Made by a program: the position numbers and the translations under genes. Positions 1 through 11,100 of a DNA stretch of 64,000 nucleotides are shown here, piece after piece. The notes under the pieces were generated by a model. That model saw only the letters and a list, made by a program, of their open reading frames with translations, made no database searches and was not told the DNA's origin. Position 1 is the first letter of the stretch. Every line of letters starts with the position of its first letter. Origin of the DNA: Gnetum montanum (Eukaryota; Streptophyta; Gnetopsida; Gnetales; Gnetaceae); assembly GCA_015680685.1 (NCBI GenBank), contig MNCI01005415.1:271812-335811 (forward strand), written 5' to 3'.

Positions 1-1770
1 AATTTCACTCAGATTTGTTTGATGAAGTAAAAAATAATTGCCCATGCCTAAAGCATAAAAAATGCTTGTTCTATTGACACTCTAGGACATGACCAACATC
101 CCGTGATAGAAAGCTTAAAAAGTGAGACAATTTAGGCCAAAATGGGTGTTACGTTATGCTACGCTACATAGTGTAGCATAATGTAGCAGGTTCAGAATGC
201 ACAAAGTTCCTCTGCCAAGTTGTTCTAGCAAAAGAATTACTCTTGCCCATGCTCTAACCTCCAAGACCACCTATCTCAAGAAAAGTTTCTTCACAAAGCA
301 TGGTAGATCAAGCAAGGATTCATGTCACATTAGCTACTATGTTGTGGTATGTTGCACACTATAGCATAGTGTAGTAGGGAAACAAAGCCCAAAAGTGTCC
401 CAAGGATGAAATCCACAGGTCCTAGGGCCCTTCAACATGAAAAGCAAGGTTGCAGTTGCTTGCCTAGCTAGGCCTTAGAGGGGCATTCTAGGTTTTCGAG
501 CAATATTTGTCACAAAAATGGTTACTACGTTGCGCTATGCTATGTAGCATAGCACAATGTAGCATTTAGGTGTTTACGCTATGCCGATACATTGGGCAGC
601 ATAGGTAGCATAACACTCGCATTGAATCCTTAGGACATCTCCAGTTAGCTCTAGAACCTATTGGTAATCATCATTTCTGCTCCAGCATCTCTTTGATAGA
701 CAAGATTAGTAGTTTGCTCTATTTTTCACCCTCCTATTGATTCCCAAGGTTGTCCCTATGCTTGAACCTACTCGCAAGAGAAGGGAAGACATAGTCCTAG
801 AGTGTAGGCTCCACTTTCCATATGACATTATCATTTTTTGTGAAAACATAGTAGTTCCCTAGATTTTGGAACATGTAGCTTGAATGGTATGATCACAACT
901 TAATAGGTTTCATGTCTAGCCTCATTACATTGTAGTGTAGCACATCAGTGTGACACTGCAGCATAGCACATCAGCGTAACACTATAGCATAGCACTACAC
1001 GATAGTATGTCACATCCACGTTTGCACCCTGTGGGACCTAGAACACGTGGCATCCAAACCATGTCTTTCTTCTAGTTTGGGCCCTATAAATACCCCAGAA
1101 AACAATGTTCAAAGGGTTGGATTTTAAGATTGAAATTTTGAAAATTGGCGATTGACTTCTAGAGATTTGCATCTTGACCTTTGGCTTTCTAGTGATTGGC
1201 TTTGGAAAAGATGTTAGCAAGAAAAAGGTTAATGAATAGAAAACACTAGTAATAGCACTTCATGGATCTCTCAGGAAATGTTGGCTCATTAGCTCTAGTT
1301 AGTAGGCCATTGGTAGCAGTTCAAGAGCTATGATCTTACCATTCCATTGTAAGCTGTGCCTATCCAACACTGCACACCAATTGTACACCTTCTTCAACCA
1401 AACAAAGATCAAATTCCCAAATCTTGGGGCAGTGTAATCTCTCACTAAAGCCATTTTATTTCATTTTCCTATTGCATATAGTTTGCATCATTGTGTATCG
1501 ATTTACATTTATTACTTAGCTATATACTCTGTTATGCTTTTACTATTTTATGTGCTATGTTTTCTTCACCTGAATCTCCCTACATGACATATTAAAATAA
1601 ACATTCACAAAATGTTATTGTACACTGACTAAGTCCCTATTTGATTGACCAGACCATTCAGGACACGTTATTTTCATTTACCCTAGCATGGCCCTCACAT
1701 GGATCTGGTGTTAGGCTGTATGCCCAGTAACCTCTCGGTGTGCTGGCCACTGAAGTTTTTGGTTGTTATA
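1..1770 (+). repeat. E1 5' LTR (start cut by the window edge)
   Basis: The segment aligns end to end with about 19551-21316, for example GATGAAGTAAAA near 20 and near 19568, and the shared TATAAATACCCC block. It ends at GGTTGTTATA just before the PBS; the 3' copy ends GGTCATTACA, so the last CA has decayed to TA here. The first 1000 bp are full of short self-complementary words of the GCTACGCTA / TAGCGTAGC type. Confidence 0.85.
1044..1092 (+). promoter_or_regulatory. LTR core promoter: G-box and TATA box
   Basis: CACGTGG (a plant G-box, 1044-1050) lies 35 bp upstream of TATAAATA (1085-1092), which is followed by CCCC. The same arrangement recurs in the other LTR families of the window: 45987-46035 in LTR A and, on the minus strand, 61063-61018 in E3. 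It marks the likely U3/R boundary and the transcription start of the element. Start-site position is inferred. Confidence 0.6.
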
Positions 1771-1775
1771 GTTTT

Positions 1776-1793
1776 TGGCACTAGAAGGAGGGG
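1776..1793 (+). promoter_or_regulatory. E1 primer binding site, tRNA-Asn type
   Basis: TGGCACTAGAAGGAGGGG lies 5 bp after the LTR end. It is the complement of the 3' end of plant tRNA-Asn(GUU) plus CCA, from my memory of that tRNA, with a single G-to-A change at a former CpG. Reverse transcription of minus-strand DNA would start here. The same site follows three other LTR ends in this window (40782, 46748, 49900). Confidence 0.75.
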
Positions 1794-2458
1794 CTTCTCT
1801 ATAGCATTTCTATGTGTCATGGGTAATCCTACATGCTGTCTGTACCCCATTGATGGTAACCTACTAGCGTAGATGTGACATCCCTATGGTTGTCTATGCA
1901 CTGGGTGGTGTAGATTGGTTGCCACAACGATTCCTCTGGAACCCTATAGGTTGAAAGCCCAAAATAGTTTATTGTGTCCTGCTACCTATGTCACATGTAG
2001 CATGGTATCCCTCTTAGTGTAACAAGTCAAAAAATACCCATTGTGTCATGTTTCTAGTGTTCTGTGTAGTGTAGTGACCTCGCCAGCATAGCGGTTTTCA
2101 AAACGTTTACTGTGTTACACTGACCATTTACTGTGTTACCCTACTTTCTACATTGCACCATCTACTGGGTTATGTTCCCTACTGCATCACACCTCCTTCT
2201 GTGCTATAGTAACCACCCTAATATGCTGCCCATTGTGTTACACTGCCTACATCTTGTCTAGCATAGCAACCCTATAGTCCTTCTTAGCATAGTAGGTGTC
2301 ATAGTGAAGCAAACTAGTTTTCAATACTTGCAAGCATTCCTAGTCTCAGCCTACCTCTCTCATATTTTTCAACCACAAGCACTTAGCGTAAAAAATGCAC
2401 TATTTGCAACTCTTCCTTACATGTATCTTGCTTGTTTCTACTTATTTCATAATAGAAA
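1794..2458 (+). other. E1 5' untranslated leader
   Basis: This is non-coding leader between PBS and gag. It still holds GTGTAGCAT-type words (about 2000-2300) resembling those of the LTR. No open frame or structured RNA gene is visible. Confidence 0.5.
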
Positions 2459-5034
2459 ATGAATCCAATTACCACTGTAGTTCCTACCTTGAGCTTTGAA
2501 GTACCCTACTCTGTCCAAAATATGATAGGTCCCAAGCAACTGCCCAGCCCAGTGTTGATATAGAGGTAATCCCTAAGAGTACAAAAACAATCACCCAAAC
2601 GTCTACCTCAAGATGAAGAGAGATACAATTCTCTATTTGCAAAAATGCAAGTGAATATATCATTAGATCATTGTGAATTCAAAGAGAAATGAAACTTTGA
2701 GTTCATCTATCGGAATAGGATGGAGTTCATCCCTACTCCCGATACCACCATCCCGTTGACCGAGATGTATCAATGGAAGCTAAACCAACTTGTCTAAGTA
2801 AGTAGGTCAATAGAATGAAACACAACATCCAACTACGAAGAAACCTTTCAAGATGGCCAAGAGGATTTGGACTCCCACTTAGAAGGCGGTGGTCCAATCT
2901 ACACTATAGGTGTCCCTTCTACCTCTGTTGCTTGCTTGCATCAATCAAAATTTTCCATCCCCTTTGCTACTACCATGACATAGTCACAACCTAGATCCCA
3001 TTTGGTGATGGGAATTCATCAAATGTTGTTAGCATATCAGCATGTAGGCCCCTCAACCTCATTTCCCGGTGGCCATCTTTCTTCATCTATCTAGGCCCCA
3101 CACCAGATCCTTGTAGTGCCCATGCTACCGTACATGCACATAGTACCTACATCACAACCACATATAGGTCCTATTTTTATCCCCTTCTCTACACCTATTT
3201 CACCATCATTAGCAAGCCCAACCTTAACTTCATGGTGGACAACAACAACTCCTTTCCCTACAATACAACTATCTCATGTGCAATAGTACACACAGCCCCA
3301 AATGTATCAAGTCCAACACATAGCACAACCAAACACGAGATTATGGGCCAGCTCAGCCTTTGGGCACATGAATACTCCCATGGTGCAACCAGTAGTATCT
3401 ACTTCATCAGCACCACCTACTGGAATGTGGGCTGCTCATACGATGCCACCAACAAGAGCTATTCCAACAGCACCCTGGGTAGGACTGGTAGTTGCATCAA
3501 CAACAACACCAACGATAGCTACTCTGGCAACCTCACAACCATCCATGACATCCCTGAGTCTAGAACAAGCTTTCCAACTCATCCAGACCCTCACTAAAGA
3601 GATTAAATGACTCAAAGACATCGGTTCTGAAACCATTCAGGTCATGGACTTTTACCATGATGATCCTATTAGCCTAGTTGTGCCTGTGCTTACATTACCC
3701 CATGGGATACAACTCCCCCAATTTACAAAATACAATGGGCATGGTGACCTGAATGCACATTTAGTAACATTCAAGTCTGAATCCTTGCTATTGCAACCAT
3801 GGCCTCACACCATCATTCATGTCTTTGCCATGTCTCTAATAGGCAAAGCCTTTGATTGGTACTGTGCACTTCCATGCACTTCTATCTCCACCTTGGAAGA
3901 GTTACTAAGTCAATTCGTGATCCACTTTAAGTACAACTTGAAATTGGAGGTCACCCTAGACCAGCACATGAATGTCAAGCAGGAACCACTAGAATTACTA
4001 CAAAAATTTATACAATGCTGGAGTGTGAATCTAAATGAAATACACAAACTGATTGCTAAGGCCCATTTTCTAGCCATCTTCAAGGGTGTAGTAAATGACT
4101 TTATCAAGTCTAAACTGTACTACTTGGCTCCATGGTCCCTTAGCCAGGCATTTGCTAAAACTAAGATCATTCAGGACACAATGAAGGCTAGTAGGAATCT
4201 AGTTTATGTGACCTACAAAAATGCACACATGAAGAAGGACAAGGAGAAAGGCAAGGCTGTGGCAACCATAGTGGTTACTATGGCTAATGAGACCAAGGCC
4301 AACAACAACAATAACAAAAATTCCACCACAACATCCAAAGCTCCCACTAACACCACACCCGGTTCTAGTAACGTAGGTCAATCATTGGCCTCAACACCTA
4401 TGGTGCAAACTTAGCCAAGGTCAAACTTTGAGCTCAAGGACTGCTCAAAGTATATCCCACTACCGATTAAGGCTTCAAAACTTCTAAAGAAATTTTTGGG
4501 ACCTAAGCATATTCAACATAAATGAGTGTCAGAGGAAGCCCTCAAACATCACCAAAGGCATTGAAAAATCCTTTGGAACCCCTCCTTAGCCATGCCTAAT
4601 AAACCACCAATGCCTAGGAATTCCAGGTTAGAGCATTTCTACAACTATCATCAACTATGTGGGCATGACACAGATTATTTCCTAGCATTAGAAGATGACA
4701 TTCAATGAATGATTGATCAGGGTAAGCTAGTCTTGGATGAGAGTAGTTCCATTCGACCTGAAAACCAGTCGATGGGTGTTTACAAAGATCCTCTAAATGC
4801 TAACAATGTAGGCTACACCATCAATTCCATTGCCATTGATGATAACACTGAGTCACAACATGAATTACTCATGGTTCGTGTACCTCCTCACAACACTGAA
4901 TCCCCAACAACTACTATGTCACGAACCCCCTTTGTCATTAGGGATACACACCAAACATCTGCTGCACCTTTTGTACTAAAAACTACATTGTCTCCCACTA
5001 CAACAATGTAGGCACCATTTGTCATCAAGGTTCC
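2459..5034 (+). pseudogene. gag: E1 gag (capsid and zinc-knuckle remnant)
   Basis: The polyprotein would form the virus-like particle. The likely start is the ATG at 2459, matched by the ATG at 50533 in E2. The best preserved part is a 256-residue open stretch at 3644-4414. It begins MDFYHDDPISLVVP and contains KYNGHGD, HLVTF, FDWYCALP and the QFVIHFKYN block, which is the Retrotrans_gag (capsid) pattern. After a lysine- and asparagine-rich stretch, 4638-4720 encodes FYNYHQLCGHDTDYF. This corresponds to the Tat zinc knuckle, but both outer cysteines are replaced; E2 keeps them. The N-terminal part (2459-3640) is proline- and threonine-rich and carries several stops and frame shifts. The frame is finally cut at 5034 by a solo LTR, and homology to E2 resumes after it. 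Confidence 0.75.
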
Positions 5035-6382
5035 TGTACTATCCGAAATCGTCAGTCTTCGGCTGGAATGAAGCAGAAACCAGGAGATTCCTATACAAGC
5101 ACAGAAGACCCTACGTTCGCTTGAGGGCAAGCTAGGATTAACAAAGGCAGATTACCTTGAGTGGTCTGCACGTGGATTAGACAAGGATTTCCCCTAACAT
5201 ACACCAATATATTGTATGCCGGGTTATATGTAAATGATGTAACTAATGTAAAATGGAACGTAAATGTACAAGAATGTAAACAATATGCATAAAATAATGA
5301 ACAAAAAACTATCACAAATTTTAGTGAAAGAAATGTGGAAAAAATATTGCAAAATGGAAAGTTACAATGCACTAGTCTAACGCAGTTGTGAATCTGACAC
5401 AAGGTGGACGGAAGGCTCCAGTGGATGCAGGGGGATGATTGTTTGCTGGATTTGGCTGCAAGCACGATGTAAAGGCTGTATGCTCAGCGTGCCGGATGGA
5501 AGTCTAGCATGTAGGATTAATGTCTTTGGATCTTCTCTTTGTGTGGATTCCCTAGAGTTTTTGCTCTGATATTTTTTTTTCAACCTGGATCTGGTCAAAA
5601 ATCAAGGTTCTTATACAGGTTTAGATGTTAGACTTGGATCTCAGAGGGGATGATTGGCTGTGGGATGCTGGACTCTAGGATCAGGTGACATGTGGCACGT
5701 TGATCGAGTGCGAAAGAATGAAATGTTACAAGTGTACATCGTGCTGCATGCCAGTGTATATTTCTGCACGCCTGTGTATACTGCTATATGCCAACATGTA
5801 CACACTAGGCATGTGAACTTGGTGCATACAGACTTGACTAAAACAAAAGAATTTATTTTTGCAAACTACTGCTTCGATAGGAAGCATCAAATTTGGCCCT
5901 CGGATTTGAATTCGAATATCACGAGAATGCTGCCTGCAGATGTTCAGCTTGATTGGACTTAATTTGACACAGTTCTGGAGAGCTTTGATTGGTATCCGTT
6001 GTGCTACACACTAGGCGTACACGCTGTGCACGCTGGGCGTATACGCTGGGGATGCACGCTGGGCATATACGATGCATGTTGGGCATACACGCTGTAAACT
6101 TGCATGTTGGGCGTATACGCTAGAAACTTGCACGCTGGGCATATACGTTCGATACTTGTGCATACTTATTCAAAACTGGGTTTTTTGAGTTCAAAATCTG
6201 CCAGGTTTGATGCCAAAGGTTTCTGTAATCCTCTGTGGGTCCCAAGGAACCATTTCCTGTTGAGTTCGACTCTACTTGAAGCTGTCTATGGGGGCCTCAA
6301 GCTTCAGTCATGCTAGGGAGTGTTATGACTTATCTCGATCCTTGTTGAAGAAGTACTAAGCTCAGAATTTTGTGGTGTTTCA
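5035..6382 (-). repeat. Solo LTR of the E3 family, nested in E1
   Basis: The segment aligns over its whole length with the E3 LTR at 60433-61608: both start TGT and share CCGAAATCGTC at the left, and both end GGTGTTTCA at the right. The promoter side has TATAAG-like DNA near 5613 and CACGTT/ACATGTGG near 5690. A run of GCGTATACGCTGG-type repeats lies at 5995-6150. No internal region or second LTR is present, so it is a solo LTR left by recombination, in minus orientation. The flanks GTTCC (5030-5034) and ATGCC (6383-6387) match at only three of five bases; GTTCC recurs at 6399-6403. Confidence 0.75.
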
Positions 6383-7014
6383 ATGCCAAGGCATGCAAGT
6401 TCCCGCCCCCCCCCCCCCCCCAACCCAAAATCAAGTGACAAGAGCTGCACCCTAGCCTCCATGTCCAAAGAAGTGTGAAGAGCATCTAGAAGTTGGCTAA
6501 GGAATGTAATATGCTAAGTCCCCTTAAGCCTACTCCATTGTTCGTAGTTCCTATGACCTCTTCATCATCAGCTACCGATAGCAACACATAGATGCAATCA
6601 TCACCTTCCAGTCCAAGAAAGCTTAGCATTCAACTTGAAGCTACTCCCCTTTGAGAAATTCACCTCTTGGGGCATATAGAAGAACAGAAAGTTAGCAAAC
6701 AACAAGAAAATGGAAAATACTTCCTGAATTCCCTTTCACAAGTTAAATAGGCCTTAAAATAGAAAAATACAACACTAAGCTTATATGACCTAATAATGAC
6801 CTCTACAACACATCGTGATGCAATGGTTTACATGTTGATGTCTATTCCTATTAGTGAAAAGATGCCAGCTAAAGAGAAAGCCATTCACAAAATCATGATT
6901 CCCCCCATGGTCGAAGAACCATGGCTGACCTAGCTAACATTTCATGATGAAGCTATCAAGGATGACCCTGAAAAGGGTCTAGTGACAATAGCTCCTATGT
7001 TCATCACCATTTAG
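6383..7014 (+). pseudogene. E1 gag-protease linker
   Basis: This continues the reading interrupted by the solo LTR. It opens with a 16-base C run (6406-6421). From about 6650 it matches E2 (53310-53690) and E4 (44740-45000), with the shared string LSLYDLIMTS at about 6775-6804 and PISEKMPAKE soon after. Frames are interrupted by stops. Its role is unknown; it lies between the zinc knuckle and the protease in all three copies. Confidence 0.6.
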
Positions 7015-7616
7015 GTGGGCCAATACAAGATTCAAAGGGTACACCTTGATGACAGAGTTGCCACCAATGTAATCCCATTTCCTATCATTGAAAAGTTGGT
7101 CTTGGTAGATAAAATCAAGCCCAAAACAAATTCATGCCTTAAGTCCTTCAATGGAGCATGTGTGGTGGTCAAGGGGACTATGCACATCAAATTCATGGTA
7201 GGGGACCAGTTCCCCATGAGTGTGGTATTTATCGTGATGGAGGAGATGCCTGCGTTCAACTTGATCTTGGGGAGATCATGGTTAGCCCAAATAAGGGTTG
7301 TCTCCTCACCTATACATCAGGAAATCCACTTACCCTACATGGATGGGGAAGTAGTGATTTACGATGACGAAGTAGCTTCTCGGGCCATAAAAAACATAGA
7401 CATGGAGCAAGATTACAAGATAGAAATCTTTAAAAATAAAGCATCCATTCAAATTGAAATTCCATGTTGGAAAAATGAATAGGCCAAAACCATAAACTCA
7501 AATGAAGAAACCACATGGGCTAAGTTGCCATTTCAAATAGTAGACAACGACATAGAAGAATACCATAACAGAGTCTCTCGGACATATGCTTTTCCTAGCA
7601 CACAATGGGTTAGGAA
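7015..7616 (+). pseudogene. PR: E1 aspartic protease domain
   Basis: This retroviral-type aspartic protease would process the polyproteins. The open stretch 7015-7482 (155 residues) has VHLDDRVATNVIP at the active-site position; the expected D-[ST]-G reads DDR here and DDG in E2. It also has the conserved flap and hydrophobic block FNLILGRSWL (about 7255-7284). Beyond its stop at 7480, homology to E2 continues as WAKLPFQ up to about 7616, where E2 has a possible splice donor. The changed active-site triad means no protease activity is expected. Confidence 0.75.
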
Positions 7617-7697
7617 ATAACTGCATAATTAAAATACTACTTCCAATTCATTTCCATAAATTCTTGGCTTTAACACTCTTTCCTCTTTAGTCTTGAT

Positions 7698-8005
7698 TTT
7701 GCATTATGTTTACTGCTTACATTATGTTCATTGTTTGCATTATGTCTATTATTTGCATTATGTCCATTGTTTGCATCATGACCTTTGTTTGCATTAATTA
7801 TCTATTGCATGGCCTAAAATGGCCTTAAACTATTCCATGGCCAGGAATCACCTTCAACTATTTCCACAGCCCGCTAAGGCCTGAAACTAGCAACCAACCC
7901 TTGGAAGTTCCATTGTGATGGCCTGAAATGGCCTTAAACTATTGCATGGCTTGAAATGGCCTTAAACTATTCCATGGCCCGAGATGGCCTTAAACTAAAA
8001 TAAGT
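7698..8005 (+). repeat. E1 tandem array 1 (18-bp and 28-bp units)
   Basis: First come about five copies of an 18-bp unit, TTGCATTATGTCCATTGT-like (7698-7795). Then come about six copies of a 28-bp unit with core ATGGCCTTAAACTAT (7813-8000). The second unit shares CCTTAAACT with the arrays at 13195-13450 and 17065-17490. The array lies between the protease and the 3' end of the antisense gene. Confidence 0.8.
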
Positions 8006-8162
8006 GGCCCACAAGGGGCCCAAGCACATTAATAAAACATTAACTAAAAAAAATGAAATAATTCTTTCACTTTATGTTCTTCATTAAATTTTAGTCCATA
8101 CAATAATGTTTACAAAAAATGAAATCCAAAACAAAAAATAAAATCTTTTGCCACCACATTAC

Positions 8163-11100
8163 AAGCCTCTGCTAGCATCTTCATCTCTTGTTCCACTAGG
8201 TCTTGCACCTCCATTTAGATCCTGCATGAGACAAAAAATAATAATGAATTGAATTACAATGAAGCTCTCATGAAATAAACTGTGCTATAATAAAAAGTGG
8301 CTAACCTAAGATAGGCCAATGTCCATCTCAGGAGGTATCTTGTCCATGCCAACCGCTAAACACCATAGAATCTCCTCTTTGGTTAGGTTTGAACAATCTT
8401 TCTCCTCTAGATCAACGCTTGCCACAACTTTCCTTTTCTCCATAGCTGTCCATTTGGTGGCCTTGAAGAAAAGGTGGCAGTGGTGGTCTCCCTAGAAGGT
8501 AAGGTCATCTCTCTTTTGGGAGACTCACTAACCACTACCTATTGCATGAACTTTTCATAAGCCTTAGCAGCACCAATAACATCGAGAAATAACTTATGGG
8601 TATGTAACTCAATAGAAGCATCCCAATATTTTCAATGATAGGTAGCATGTTCCATTTTGTATATGTGCTTATGGTTCTTCTATGCTTGCCCCCATTCATA
8701 CACTTTGGTGCTATAGTCCTTCCAGTCTTGATTTTTCCAGGCCAATAAGTTTATCTGCAAGCATTTCTAAATAATTTCACAAGTGACCTCATTCATACCC
8801 CGTACGGCTAACTAGTATCTTGCATAGTCAATTACAGCCATATCCCAACTACCATTGAAGGTTTCATAAGCCATCAAGAATAATTGGCTAGTCTTCTCCT
8901 TTTCAAGTTTTTACACCCTCTTCCAAAGGTCCTCATTGACATGCTTGCACTTCCATAATGATCGTGATGAGTAGAGCACAAATTTTCTTATTTCCTTGTA
9001 TATATCATGAGGCACCTCAGTCACCTTGGGTGAGAGTTTAGGCACCATGTCAACCTCAACCACTTTTTCGGGATCCCACTTGAGACGAGCAGCTGTTAAT
9101 CACACATAAGAAAGAATTAGTCATACGATGATGACAAAAATGCAATAACTTAGAGAGCCCAATTTTCTAATTTCAACACACCTATTTCAAGATCAATATA
9201 CTTTATAAAGTTGATCATGTTGTTAACCACCCTCTTCATAAAGGTAAATTTATTTTGAGGTCTCGGTCCATGGTTGGAGATGGATCGAAGAACAAGAATT
9301 GGGAGACTTAATAGTAGTGTCCACTACATAGTAAAGTAGGCTAGCTTAGCAAAGAAGAGGAAAGCCAAACTAAAAAATAACATAAATGATAGTGAAAAGC
9401 TCCTACCCAGCAAACCCTTAGGGGTGATAGCAGGGGGATTGCCCATCAACACACTATCAAGCAAACAATCAAACTCACTGGCATTGAATTGTAGCCATTC
9501 CCCTTCTAGCTAAATCAATAGTGTAGCAGCATCTTCAACATTCATATGCCCCTTAGGTACTGGGGCACAGTCAAAAAAAGGAACATTAGTAGTAGAGGCC
9601 TCTTCCTCTATGGCAGGGGCCTTCTCCTTTGCAGCTAGGTCCTCGTCTTATTATACAGCAAGGGCCCTTATCTCAAGGGCCAAAACTTCTTCTTATTCTT
9701 CTGTTAAACATGTCTAAAGTAAGTAGGCTAGTCTAACACAAAAGGGAGAGGGTTAACTAACAAAAAAATCAAACATACTTATCAACAACTGTGGGTTACA
9801 CTTTATGAACCTTGATCCACAACTTTCTACCCCTTTCTTCACTAGAATGGGGGGTTCTTCCATGGGATGAGACTTTTTGCGTTGCAACTTGGTTTTCACT
9901 ATTTTAGCAATGAGACATGCCCCCTTAGAACATTGCATGTGTTAGTGAGAAGCACCTCTTCAACACTATTTAGTGCACAAAAGGTACATCCCACCTAATC
10001 CTTTCTTGTTATCAAAAGAGTTTCCCTGATAGCTTCTGGGGGGTCTTGGGATTAGGTGGTATGGAACACTTGGCAAATCCATGGCTTGGAGATCTCGGTG
10101 CGATCCTGGTGCACCCAAATGTCATTCTCTCATACCACCAAGAATTCCACAAACTATCGTAGGCAGGCTATGAAGAAGTTGAAGTGTACATTGAAACATG
10201 CATCAAGCTTTTCACAATGCTTAACCATTTCAGCTTGCAAGCCTTCAGAAAGGTACTTGGCCCAATTATAGTGAGCCCCTTCTTAAATGATGTCCCTCAT
10301 GATCCAAGCTTGCTCTACTCCAAGGATGTTTCCTTGGGAGAGTAGCTTGGGGAAGGCACGAGCTCGGAAGATAGGGTAAACCTTTTGGGCTACCCCTAGC
10401 CTGACATTATGCATATAAATCCCCTTCCAGTCCTTGCTTGTCCTTAGACATTCCTCTATATCCCTTTGATGATTTAAATCCTTGCTATTCTTTTGCCCTA
10501 CAGGTAAAACATTAGAGGGAACACTGAAAAGATTAGCAAAAAGGCTATCATTAATGTCAAACACCACCTTCTCATTGTGAACTTGTGTGTAGAAGCAGTC
10601 AGCCTTTTCAAAAAAAGAATCAACTAGGGAGAGCATTTTTGTAGCTAGGATGTTTGGATTTACTACTAAGAATAAATCCATAAGCCCAACCTATTGAACA
10701 TTAAGAACAAGGATTTTTGGGGCCCCATTACAAAGCCAATGCTGAGTCTCATCCACCTCCCCATATTTGAAGAAGAGGTTAGTTTCATCACATCCGAAGG
10801 TGATTACTATAACCTCTTGGGATTTTCCTGCTATTGCAATAATCAACAACACAATTAGCATAGAGAAAAAGAAAAATCAATCAATTGAACACATAAAAAC
10901 AAATTCATAATATAACACATCAGGTGTAAATGGCATTGGAAATGGTAGGATTTCTACCAAAATGTCTTCTATGGCAAGTGCTCGATGAGATGACCATTCA
11001 CTATCCAACCATCCAAGTTCCTCACATTTCACATAGAAATTGGCATACTTGGTTGGATATATTTTGAAATCAGCCCCAAGTTGTTCTATAATGTTGACAC

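Noticed and set aside
3232-3597. 121-residue frame overlapping another open frame in E1 gag
   Set aside because: The neighbouring frame (3302-3610, ending LEQAFQLIQTLTKEIK) matches E2 LDQVFQLIQTLTEKIK and is the true gag frame.
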